Source of the DNA: Nitrosospira multiformis
Lineage (GTDB): Bacteria > Pseudomonadota > Gammaproteobacteria > Burkholderiales > Nitrosomonadaceae
Reading direction: 5' to 3'
NCBI RefSeq assembly: GCF_900111585.1
Contig: NZ_FOHI01000001.1
Location: 591,016-655,015 of the forward strand
DNA: 64,000 bases
The position numbers and the translations under genes were made by a program. The notes under the pieces are model-generated. The model was not told the origin of the DNA, made no database searches, and was given only the letters and a program-made list of their open reading frames with translations. This document shows positions 9,689 through 17,226 of this stretch, one piece after another; position 1 is the stretch's first letter, and every line of letters begins with the position of its first letter.

Positions 9689-10873
9689 ATGAACGTATCT
9701 GAATATGTTCGCGTTACCAGTCTTCCTTACAGCTCCCTCTCGCACGAACTCAACATTTGGGGCAAGCTTTTCTCATCGAAGCAGCTCGCATTCAACATGC
9801 AGATGCAGACCCAATCCAACTGGTGCTGGGCGGCAACCGCAACGAGCGTATCCCATTTCTATTGGTGGTGGAGTACGTGGACGCAATGCCGGGTCGCAAA
9901 TGGAGAGCTTGATCATAGCGACTGTTGCGACACTCCCGTTCCCTCGGCATGTAATGTGCCCTGGTATCTCGACAAAGCCCTCACTCGTACCCACAATTTT
10001 GTCAGCATAATGGGCGGGCAAGCCAGTTTTCAGGCGGTGAAGAGTGAAATAGACGCTGGCAGACCCGTCGGGGCGAGGATCGGATGGAACGGCGGGGGCG
10101 GCCACTTCATGGTGATTTATGGTTATAGCCGTGTCCTTGCTCAGGAGTACTTTGATATCGATGATCCGATATATGGAAAGAGCCATCTTGCTGTCTCCGA
10201 TTTTGCCAGCAATTATCAAGGAAGCGGCACCTGGACACATACGTATTTCACCAAGAGCTTTTTCAAAATGCCAATAAAATATCTCATCCCGCTAGAGTCT
10301 ATACTTCATCGCATATGGGAAGCTCGTTCACTGCTCCAGATAAAACAGGGAAAAATTCCGGCAACCGAATCCGCAGAATCGCGTGCATCTCGAGAAACAG
10401 AGGATGAAAAACGAACATCTCTGGGCATGGCGCAGCGCGTATATTCCCTGGGGCTGGATTCATTGCTCGGTTCGCGGCAGGTAGCTCCGAAACCCGTTGC
10501 CTTGCGGGTTTACGAAATTGTAGGAGACACTCCCCAGGCTTTTTACGATGTTACCGAGGAAGGCGAGTCCCGCGTGCTGCAAATGTCCGCGGCACAACGG
10601 CAACTGGATTTATTCTCGCAAGGTTTGGCCAAAGTTCTGGAGGCGGTGGGAGAAGCGGAGCAGGAGGCTGAACTTCGCGTATTTCGCGTGCCTGCGCTGA
10701 ATTTCGAAGCGCTATGGATCAGCTATGGAGACGAAGGCAGGGACTTGCTTGTTCCATTGCACGCGGTAGGCCGTCTGGTGCAAAACGAGCCGGTGCCCAT
10801 GCGTGAGGCCCTGGAGGCGTTACGAGAAGCAGCACGGCCATTGGCAAACATGGATGACACGATGGGAGCGTGA
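9689..10873 (+). CDS. Papain-like cysteine peptidase (C39/C70-type fold) next to the NRPS
   Basis: A 394-residue protein. The N-terminal half looks like a papain-like cysteine peptidase: Q42-SNW-C46-WAA matches the oxyanion-Gln/catalytic-Cys arrangement, H139 lies in GGGGHFMVIYGY, and D158/D159 in DIDDP could be the third catalytic residue. This resembles the AvrRpt2-like/C70 and 'papain-like cysteine protease' groups. Residues ~215-394 are a helical, charged region that I do not recognise. No signal peptide or membrane segment is visible, so it is predicted cytoplasmic unless exported by another route. It follows the synthetase by 100 bp on the same strand and converges on the esterase. A role in siderophore maturation is inferred only from position. 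Confidence 0.75.
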   Translation: MNVSEYVRVTSLPYSSLSHELNIWGKLFSSKQLAFNMQMQTQSNWCWAATATSVSHFYWWWSTWTQCRVANGELDHSDCCDTPVPSACNVPWYLDKALTRTHNFVSIMGGQASFQAVKSEIDAGRPVGARIGWNGGGGHFMVIYGYSRVLAQEYFDIDDPIYGKSHLAVSDFASNYQGSGTWTHTYFTKSFFKMPIKYLIPLESILHRIWEARSLLQIKQGKIPATESAESRASRETEDEKRTSLGMAQRVYSLGLDSLLGSRQVAPKPVALRVYEIVGDTPQAFYDVTEEGESRVLQMSAAQRQLDLFSQGLAKVLEAVGEAEQEAELRVFRVPALNFEALWISYGDEGRDLLVPLHAVGRLVQNEPVPMREALEALREAARPLANMDDTMGA

Positions 10874-10894
10874 GGGGTGCCATCCTCATCCTGG

Positions 10895-11866
10895 TTAAGT
10901 TCGAGGCGCAGCAAAAGCCCCCCGTAGCTGCTGCGCAACTTCTTCACGCACCTTGCTTGCGTCGTTGAGGATATTCGTCAGGCGCGCAAAGTCGTGCGTC
11001 ATGCCCTCGTAAATTTTGAACTGAGCGGGAACGCCGGCGTCTCTGAGCCTGTTGGCGTATTCAATTCCTTCATCCACGAGCGGATCGTATTCCGCCAGTA
11101 CAATAAATGCCGGAGCGAGGCTGCTCAAATCCTCTGCTTCGAGTGGTGCAAAACGCCAGTCTGTCCGGTCTCTTTCGCTGGTCAGGTAATTGCTGAACAT
11201 CCATTGCAGCGTCGGGGCTTCGAGCAGGTATCCCTTCGCCAGACGGCGGTGCGAATCGGTATCCTGCCACGCGCTTGTGCACGGGTAGAGCAACGCCTGG
11301 AATACCGGTTGTGGCCACCCCATTTCCCTGGCGGCGATAGTCAATCCGGTGGCTAGCGTGCCCCCTGCGCTATCGCCTCCCACGGCTATGCGTTGGGGAT
11401 CGATACCATGAGCGAGTCCGTTGGAAAGAAGCCATTGGTAGGCATCCTGGGCGTCATGCACCGCGGTGGGAAACGAATGCTCAGGCGCCAACCGGTAGCT
11501 GACGTTCAACACGCAGCAGGGGGTCAGCGCAGCCAGTGTCCGGCATAGTGAGTCGTGGGAATCCAGGCTGCCGATACAATATCCGCCTCCATGAAAATAC
11601 AGCAGCGCGGGTGTCGCCAGGCCGTTCAACGGCTCGTCCAGCAGAGGCGCATAGAGTCTTGCCGTTATCTCGTTTCCATCCCGGCAAGGGATGCCGATTT
11701 CCTTGACGCTCGCGACCTCCATACCTGGGCTATCCAGAGCCAGGGTGGATATGTCGTATTGTTCGCGCGCTTTCGTGGGCGGCAACTCATGCAAGGGAGG
11801 AGCACCGTTGCTGATGCCCGCTTCCACAAGTTCGAGAAATGCTGCAAGATCAGGATCAAGCGCCAC
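10895..11866 (-). CDS. Alpha/beta hydrolase, hormone-sensitive-lipase (HSL) family esterase
   Basis: A 323-residue carboxylesterase of the HSL/GDSAG class. The oxyanion motif HGGG is at 92-95 and the nucleophile S166 lies in GDSAGG; the probable triad is completed by D261 (EYDPLVDEG) and H291 (MTHDF). There is no signal peptide, so it is cytoplasmic. It is the last gene of the minus-strand siderophore operon, 44 bp after the TonB-dependent receptor, so it could release iron by cleaving the imported ferri-siderophore. It is not of the Fes/IroE enterobactin-esterase type, so that role is inference; a general short-chain esterase is the alternative. Confidence 0.87.
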   Translation of the reverse strand: MALDPDLAAFLELVEAGISNGAPPLHELPPTKAREQYDISTLALDSPGMEVASVKEIGIPCRDGNEITARLYAPLLDEPLNGLATPALLYFHGGGYCIGSLDSHDSLCRTLAALTPCCVLNVSYRLAPEHSFPTAVHDAQDAYQWLLSNGLAHGIDPQRIAVGGDSAGGTLATGLTIAAREMGWPQPVFQALLYPCTSAWQDTDSHRRLAKGYLLEAPTLQWMFSNYLTSERDRTDWRFAPLEAEDLSSLAPAFIVLAEYDPLVDEGIEYANRLRDAGVPAQFKIYEGMTHDFARLTNILNDASKVREEVAQQLRGAFAAPRT

Positions 11867-11910
11867 GCAAGTGTCTCAGCTATCGTAGAACAAGTTTCTT
11901 TGTGCTGACA

Positions 11911-14247
11911 TTAGAACCTGAGTTTCAATGTCCCTATGACGCTGCGTCGCGTCCCCAGGAAGAAGTTTCCGCCGGTGCTGGCCGAATAGTATTTATCATC
12001 GAATATGTTGTTGGCATTGATGAGAAACTGCCAGGGGCCGTGATCGTATCGCAGCATTGCATCGAAGAGGGTAAAGGAAGGTGTGGTGCTGGTATTCGCC
12101 TCATCATTGAATACCCTGCCCACATAGCGTACGCCACCTCCGATGAAGAACCCCTTCAACCAGCTAACATTCAATGCGCCGAGGTTATAGTCGAGCCAGG
12201 CTGAGGTCGTCAGATTGGGTACGCGAACAGGCATGTTACCTATAAAACCACTGGCGTTTTCTGTTACCTTGACGTCGTTATAAGTGAACGCGCCAATCAA
12301 ATTCATTCCCCGGTAAATTTCCGTTCTTGCTTCCAATTCCGCGCCCCGGGAGCGTATCTCGCCTGCTTGCGACACGCCAATCGGTGTACGGGGATCAGGA
12401 ATCAAAACGTTGGTTTTGGTCAATTCGAACAATGCCGCCGTAAACAAATTCCTGGTGCCTGGAGGCTGATACTTGATGCCTACTTCGTATTGAGAGGCTC
12501 GCGCAGGTTTGAAGGGGCTGTTATTACCAAAATCAATTCCGTATTGAGGTAGAAACGACTGCGAATAGCTGAAATAAGGGGCGATCCCGTTGGAAAAAAG
12601 GTAGGTGAGGCCAGCTCTGCCGGTGTATGCGGAATCCTTGCTCGCGGTATGCTGCGGATCGAAAATATTAACGTTGGTAACGCTCGACACCCTGTCGTGG
12701 CGGCCGCTCAGAGTCAACACCCACTGGTTGAACTTGACTTGATCCTGCACGTAAAAGCCGACCTGGTCTATCTTTTGGTTGCCATCGATGAATAGGAAAT
12801 CCGGAGTGGGCACCGGCTGGTTATATACAGGATTGAAAATATCGATGGAGGGAGCGCTGCCTATAAAATGTTTGAGGGTGGACTCAACACGGTTCCAGTC
12901 GATTCCGGCCAGTACGGTATGATTGAGGGGACCTGTTTGGGTACGAGCTTCCACGTGCGTATCCAGCACGGTTTGATTCAACCGTTCACGGGTAGCGACT
13001 GCACTGCGATCCAAGGTTCGCTCATCTGCAAATCCTGCAGGATTAATGTCTCTATATCTGCCATTGAGCCCCATGAAACGGAAGTTTTGCCGTACCGTGA
13101 AGGTGTCGTTGAAATGGTGCTCGAGTTTGTAGCTGAAGGAAGCCTGGTCGCTTGAGTACCGCGTGAAGTTGGGTTCGCCCAGCAACGTATTAGTGGGGTT
13201 GCCCTCTCGCGTTGCTACGTAAAAGGCGGCCGCTTCGCTGCGGTTGTTCAGGATATCGCCAAAAAGCGTGACCGATGTCCTGTCGGTGGGGCGCCAGGTC
13301 AGTGACGGCGCAATGTAGAAGCGCCTGATCTGGGCTCGGTCTCCACCTGTATTGGGAAAGCGTACCTGGGTGTCCGTATCGAGCGCGCTAGTCACTAGGC
13401 GGAACATGAGCGTTCCATCTTCATTGGCCAGGCCAAAGTCTCCAGCGATTCGCTTGCGGTCGAAATTGCCATACTGAAGCTCGACCTCCCGGATAGGAGT
13501 GGAAGTGGGCAGCTTTGTAACACGGTTTATGATACCTCCCGCGTCGCCCCGGCCAAACGTGACCGAAGTGGGACCGCGCAATACGTCCACCCGCTCGAGG
13601 GAATAAGGGTCGGTAATGAAGTCAGCAAAAAAAAGTCCTCTCCCCTGCTGGCTTAAATTATCCCGGAAGTTGGCAGTGCTCAGGGAGTTGAAGCCCCTCA
13701 TGCTTACATACTCGAAGCCTGTTCCATTGAAACCAAGTGTGTCAGCTACGACCCCCGGTACATAGCGCAGCGCCTCGGTGAAATTGAGATTTACCCCGCG
13801 CATAGTCAGCTCATTGCGATTGATGACTGAAATGGACTGCGGTACCTCTATAATCGGCGTCTTGGTCTTGGTTGCCGTCATGCTGTTTTTAACGCCATAT
13901 CCCTCCTGGACCCCTTTTTCCCGGATGACCAAGGTCGGCAGAACCGTTTCGGAGGGTTTAGCTGATTCAGAATTTTCCCCCTGCTGCGTATTCTCCTGAG
14001 TCGATGGGGCGTTCCCCTTTGAAGCTTTTTCCCCCAATTTGGGAGATTCTGCAGCAGAGGATTCGGCATTACCTTCTGCTGCAGGAACATTCGTTTGAGA
14101 TTTTTTGGCTGATTCCGGGGAAGCTTCCTGTGCATGCACGTAGCCAGCCACGGACAGGCTGAGGAGTGCGTACTGTATTGCGATTACAAGTTTGGTGGGT
14201 CGTGTAAGTGGACAGAGCCCTTTAATAGTTTTTGTATAGGCTTTCAT
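11911..14247 (-). CDS. TonB-dependent outer-membrane ferri-siderophore receptor
   Basis: A 778-residue outer-membrane receptor. A signal peptide (Ala cleavage near VHAQ, ~residue 40) is followed by a low-complexity Glu/Ser/Ala/Pro stretch (~40-105). The plug begins with a TonB-box-like LVIREKG and continues TPIIEVPQSISVINRNEL, typical of the FhuE/FpvA/FoxA siderophore group. A ~550-residue beta-barrel ends in the outer-membrane C-terminal signature LKLRF. No clear N-terminal STN signalling domain is seen, so direct FpvA-style sigma-factor signalling through this receptor is not supported. It lies 94 bp downstream of the ornithine hydroxylase on the same strand, and its likely substrate is the siderophore made by the neighbouring NRPS. 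Confidence 0.93.
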   Translation of the reverse strand: MKAYTKTIKGLCPLTRPTKLVIAIQYALLSLSVAGYVHAQEASPESAKKSQTNVPAAEGNAESSAAESPKLGEKASKGNAPSTQENTQQGENSESAKPSETVLPTLVIREKGVQEGYGVKNSMTATKTKTPIIEVPQSISVINRNELTMRGVNLNFTEALRYVPGVVADTLGFNGTGFEYVSMRGFNSLSTANFRDNLSQQGRGLFFADFITDPYSLERVDVLRGPTSVTFGRGDAGGIINRVTKLPTSTPIREVELQYGNFDRKRIAGDFGLANEDGTLMFRLVTSALDTDTQVRFPNTGGDRAQIRRFYIAPSLTWRPTDRTSVTLFGDILNNRSEAAAFYVATREGNPTNTLLGEPNFTRYSSDQASFSYKLEHHFNDTFTVRQNFRFMGLNGRYRDINPAGFADERTLDRSAVATRERLNQTVLDTHVEARTQTGPLNHTVLAGIDWNRVESTLKHFIGSAPSIDIFNPVYNQPVPTPDFLFIDGNQKIDQVGFYVQDQVKFNQWVLTLSGRHDRVSSVTNVNIFDPQHTASKDSAYTGRAGLTYLFSNGIAPYFSYSQSFLPQYGIDFGNNSPFKPARASQYEVGIKYQPPGTRNLFTAALFELTKTNVLIPDPRTPIGVSQAGEIRSRGAELEARTEIYRGMNLIGAFTYNDVKVTENASGFIGNMPVRVPNLTTSAWLDYNLGALNVSWLKGFFIGGGVRYVGRVFNDEANTSTTPSFTLFDAMLRYDHGPWQFLINANNIFDDKYYSASTGGNFFLGTRRSVIGTLKLRF

Positions 14248-14341
14248 TTTTTTGTAGTTGCTGGTAATTAAAAAATTGTAAGTGGGGGAGGTGTTATCAA
14301 CTCGTATTCATGAGATTGAAGTAGATTTTCGTTTTCAAGAT

Positions 14342-15649
14342 TCAACGGACGGCCACTGCGCGCACCGGATTTTCTGCCTGCTTCGCAACCGGATCATTGA
14401 CCATGCTCATGAGCGCCTGTCCTATTTCGTTCGTTCGAACCGCTGTAACTGAAAGCAACGTATCGCTCAATCCATGGGTTGATTCACAGGCCCCCTGAAG
14501 GAAGATGGCAGGCCGAAAATTCTGCGTACTTTTCAGCCGGTAGTTGCGGTCTACGCTGAAGTTACTCAGGTAGGGTGAAAGGGGTTTCAGCAAGGATTTG
14601 TGATAATCCCGTCGGTAGCCGGTTGCAAGCACGACCGCATCGTAGACAGCGCTGTACTCCCGCCCCCCATTCAAATTGCGCAGAAGCAATTGAATACCGC
14701 CTTCCGGCAAGATACTGACGCTTGCGACTTCATGACGTCGCAGAAAGCGGTGGCGGTTATTGCCGGTCACTCTCTGCTGGTAGAACACATTGAAAATCTG
14801 TTCGATCAGAACGAGATCGGGTGCAGCGTAATTGGTATGCCAGAACTCCTCCAGGAGAGAAACCCGGTCGTGCTCCGAACGACTGAAAACAAAGTCGGTG
14901 AAATCCGCATTGAAGATTTCGTTTACAAAGGGGCTGTCGTCCGATGGCCTGATTGCGCGGGCACGCATGATCAGGTCAACCTGCGGAGCATTCGGGCGAT
15001 TGTGCAGATCCATGAAAATTTCCGATGCGCTTTGACCTGCACCCACGACCGCTATTTTTCTCGCTTCCTTGTGCCGTTCGATCTCGCGGAGATAGCTGTT
15101 CGAATGAAATATGCGTTTGTCACCTTTCAGCGATTGGAAGCATTCGGGGATGCTGGGAACACCGCCGACGCTGACAATGAGATTGCGGGCCAGCCGTTCC
15201 CGCACAGTTCCGGTGGAATCCCGCGAACGTACGCGCAGCAGCATCACTTCATCATTACGCTTCTCCGGTAGCACTTCCAGAACTTCTTCGCCGTAAGCAC
15301 ACCGATCGTCGAAATGGGAGGCGGCCCAGGCGAGGTAATCGTTGAATTCGTGGCGGCTGGGAAAGAAGGTTTTAAGGTTGATAAAGTCCTGCAGCCGCTG
15401 TTTTTGATGGAGATAGTTGATGAATGTAAAGTGACTGGAGGGATTCCGCAGGGTGACCAGATCCTTCAGGAAGGAAATCTGCATATGCGCATTGTCCAGC
15501 ATCATGTTTGGGTGCCAGGCAAAACCCGGCTGTTTCTCGATAAAAAACGCGTCTACGTCGTATCCTTCCTGTTTCTTTTCCTCCAGGGTGATGGCAAGCG
15601 CAATGTTGGAGGGGCCAAAGCCGATACCGATCAGGTCATGTATTTGCAT
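14342..15649 (-). CDS. pvdA: L-ornithine N5-monooxygenase, PvdA/SidA type
   Basis: An FAD- and NADPH-dependent N-hydroxylating monooxygenase of ~435 residues that makes N5-hydroxyornithine, the precursor of hydroxamate groups. The N-terminal FAD motif HDLIGIGFGPSNIALAI closely resembles PvdA. Other family landmarks are MQISFLKDLVTLRNPSS, an NADPH-binding VVGAGQSASE, DDSPFVNEIF and the C-terminal ATGYRRDY. I chose the ATG at 15649 because the FAD motif follows directly and a GAGG lies just upstream; the frame stays open to 15799 but that extension is not family-like. It starts 10 bp after the acyltransferase stop. Ornithine rather than lysine is inferred from similarity to PvdA over IucD. Confidence 0.93.
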   Translation of the reverse strand: MQIHDLIGIGFGPSNIALAITLEEKKQEGYDVDAFFIEKQPGFAWHPNMMLDNAHMQISFLKDLVTLRNPSSHFTFINYLHQKQRLQDFINLKTFFPSRHEFNDYLAWAASHFDDRCAYGEEVLEVLPEKRNDEVMLLRVRSRDSTGTVRERLARNLIVSVGGVPSIPECFQSLKGDKRIFHSNSYLREIERHKEARKIAVVGAGQSASEIFMDLHNRPNAPQVDLIMRARAIRPSDDSPFVNEIFNADFTDFVFSRSEHDRVSLLEEFWHTNYAAPDLVLIEQIFNVFYQQRVTGNNRHRFLRRHEVASVSILPEGGIQLLLRNLNGGREYSAVYDAVVLATGYRRDYHKSLLKPLSPYLSNFSVDRNYRLKSTQNFRPAIFLQGACESTHGLSDTLLSVTAVRTNEIGQALMSMVNDPVAKQAENPVRAVAVR

Positions 15650-15659
15650 AGCGATATCC

Positions 15660-16754
15660 TCAGGATAAAGAAGATATGGAACAGGATGTTGCGATGACAT
15701 CGCGTGGAACCCACAGTCGTTCTGCAAAGAAGCGTTCCCGCAACAACATGCCGAGCATGGCGCGTTTGTGGGGGAAATCGAATTCCTTGAGATTCGCATA
15801 ACCGCACCTGGCGAGATTGCGAATCATTTTGTAATTGTCCGTACGAGGTTCTATGACGACGCGTTGCGTCCTGCAATCGTCGAGAAACAGGTAATGGGAG
15901 ATTGATGGCAGCCAGGCTGTGACGAAAGGCTTGCCACGAAAGCGGGCTTCGCCGATCAGCACGTGCCAGCCTCGATCGAAGTCATCCACATCATAGAAAG
16001 GAGCAATACGGTCTTCTTTTGCCCAGTAAACTTCGAAATAACCGAAAGCCTCGTCATCGAGACTCGCGATAAGGGCTGTGACATGAGGATCCGCAGAAAT
16101 GGCTTGCAGATAAGCCTGATGTTTTGCCAGATCGCCTTCTTCCCGCCAGGATGCCGCTACTACGGGATCATTCATCCAGCGGCTGAAGCGTTCGAGGTCC
16201 CGGTGAAGGTCCACGGTGCGAAATGACAGGGTACGGCCGAGCCAATCGATATGGCGCTGGTATACGATGCCGGCCGGTTTGGGGGGGCGCAGTGGATGGC
16301 GGCGCCCCTCGCTGAGCACATAGGTCACGGGGAAGGCATAGGGCTGAGGCGGCACCAGCCATATTTTCGGCTGTTGCCAGAAAAGCTCGATATCCACTGT
16401 GGTCTGACCGCTCTTGTCTCGAAGGAGAAGACCTGATCGAAGCAGTTCTTCGGCCTGATCGAAAGGAGCCAGGAGATTCAGTTTATCTGCGACAGGAAAA
16501 CTGACGAACGCAGCTTCAATTGCCGCCAATACTTCCACGAGCTTTGGTTTTTCAGCATCGGATCCCATCCATTCCAGAGTCAGCCCGTCAGCCTGCTGGC
16601 CCAGTTGCCACCGCGAATTTTCGACACCATTCACCGGTTGTAAAAGCAAGGTGTTGCCGTCGAGCGTAGCCGAATATGCCGTCCGATCGGGACGGCAAGT
16701 AATCGACGCGGCACAAGCCGAGAGATGCTGGCCTTGCTCGTGTAAATGTCCCAT
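15660..16754 (-). CDS. GNAT N-acyltransferase for N-hydroxyornithine (IucB/PvdY/RhbD-like)
   Basis: A 364-residue protein with a C-terminal GNAT domain of the siderophore type: FSRWMNDPVVAASWREEGD, FGYFEVYWAKEDRIAPFYD and the LDDCRTQRVVIEPRTDN segment, as in the IucB/AlcB/RhbD family. The N-terminal ~170 residues form the poorly conserved extension typical of this family. Expected reaction: acyl-CoA-dependent acylation of the hydroxylamine made by the next gene, giving a hydroxamate. Whether the acyl group is acetyl or longer cannot be read here. It is the first gene of the minus-strand operon, with an iron-starvation-sigma-like promoter ~97 bp upstream. Confidence 0.9.
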   Translation of the reverse strand: MGHLHEQGQHLSACAASITCRPDRTAYSATLDGNTLLLQPVNGVENSRWQLGQQADGLTLEWMGSDAEKPKLVEVLAAIEAAFVSFPVADKLNLLAPFDQAEELLRSGLLLRDKSGQTTVDIELFWQQPKIWLVPPQPYAFPVTYVLSEGRRHPLRPPKPAGIVYQRHIDWLGRTLSFRTVDLHRDLERFSRWMNDPVVAASWREEGDLAKHQAYLQAISADPHVTALIASLDDEAFGYFEVYWAKEDRIAPFYDVDDFDRGWHVLIGEARFRGKPFVTAWLPSISHYLFLDDCRTQRVVIEPRTDNYKMIRNLARCGYANLKEFDFPHKRAMLGMLLRERFFAERLWVPRDVIATSCSISSLS

Positions 16755-16851
16755 CTCGTTTTCCGGATAAGTATTGTGAGAACGTGCTGTCAGGCTACGC
16801 TGTCGCTGTTATTCGTGTTCGCTGTATTTCGCGTTGTTATTCTGGTTAAAG

Positions 16852-16875
16852 ACGAATGAGAAACATTATTTTTTA
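16852..16875 (-). promoter_or_regulatory. Iron-starvation (PvdS-type) sigma box for the acyltransferase-hydroxylase-receptor operon
   Basis: Read on the minus strand it is TAAAA-N16-CGT, 7 of 8 bases of the TAAAT-N16-CGT element known for PvdS-type extracytoplasmic sigma factors. It lies ~97 bp before the acyltransferase ATG. Its 3' half TTCTCATTCGTC is identical to the partner box at 17170. The core also partly resembles a Fur box (about 13 of 19 by my count), so Fur binding is an alternative or additional reading. Confidence 0.6.
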
Positions 16876-16976
16876 CAATTGCTGCTGGATTAATTGCTCA
16901 TTGTGATAGCGTGGACCTTGGGAGAAGTAGGAGGGAACTCTGTTCTAGAGGAAATGGGGGATTAGAAGGGCCAAGA

Positions 16977-17016
16977 GGGTAACTGCGTAAGGGGATAACT
17001 GCCTAGGCGGATAACG
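16977..17016 (+). repeat. Imperfect GGATAACTGC direct repeats
   Basis: Three imperfect copies of a GGGATAACTGC-like unit occur in succession (GGTAACTGC, GGATAACTGC, GGATAACGAC) between the two operons. Function unknown. Confidence 0.5.
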
Positions 17017-17059
17017 ACAAACACTCTTGCTGCAATTGTCTTTCCAGGCCCTGCAAGAG

Positions 17060-17095
17060 GAAATTGCCCTAAGGAGCGAAATTGCTCCAAGGAAT
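17060..17095 (+). repeat. Two 18-bp tandem direct repeats
   Basis: Two adjacent 18-bp units (17060-17077 and 17078-17095) both begin GAAATTGC and share an AAGGA-type end. A third partial copy (GAAATGCCC) follows at 17096. Confidence 0.6.
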
Positions 17096-17169
17096 GAAAT
17101 GCCCGGAACCTGCTTTGGTGATTAACAGGAGATGACGTGAACCGAGAGGTGACATGAACCGTTCAAGCG

Positions 17170-17193
17170 TAAATAATTTTAATTCTCATTCGT
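17170..17193 (+). promoter_or_regulatory. Iron-starvation (PvdS-type) sigma box for the exporter operon
   Basis: TAAAT (17170-17174), exactly 16 bases, then CGT (17191-17193): a perfect match to the TAAAT-N16-CGT element of PvdS-type sigma promoters. It ends 33 bp before the exporter ATG at 17227. The 12 bases TTCTCATTCGTC are shared with the divergent box, in the same orientation relative to the gene served. Confidence 0.65.
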
Positions 17194-17226
17194 CTTCCCT
17201 GATATCCATTTCATTGCGGGACAGCC

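Larger units (their letters stand above)
16755..17226. other. Divergent intergenic control region of the siderophore locus
   Basis: This 472-bp gap separates the two divergent siderophore operons. It holds two inverted copies of one promoter-like element (16852-16875 and 17170-17193), imperfect GGATAACTGC-type repeats (~16977-17016), 18-bp direct repeats (17060-17095) and a duplicated TGACNTGAACCG (~17134-17160). I see no convincing gene in it. Confidence 0.7.

Noticed and set aside
16852-16870. Pure Fur box as the sole explanation
   Set aside because: The match is only about 13 of 19, whereas TAAAT/A-N16-CGT fits both divergent sites with identical spacing; joint control is possible.
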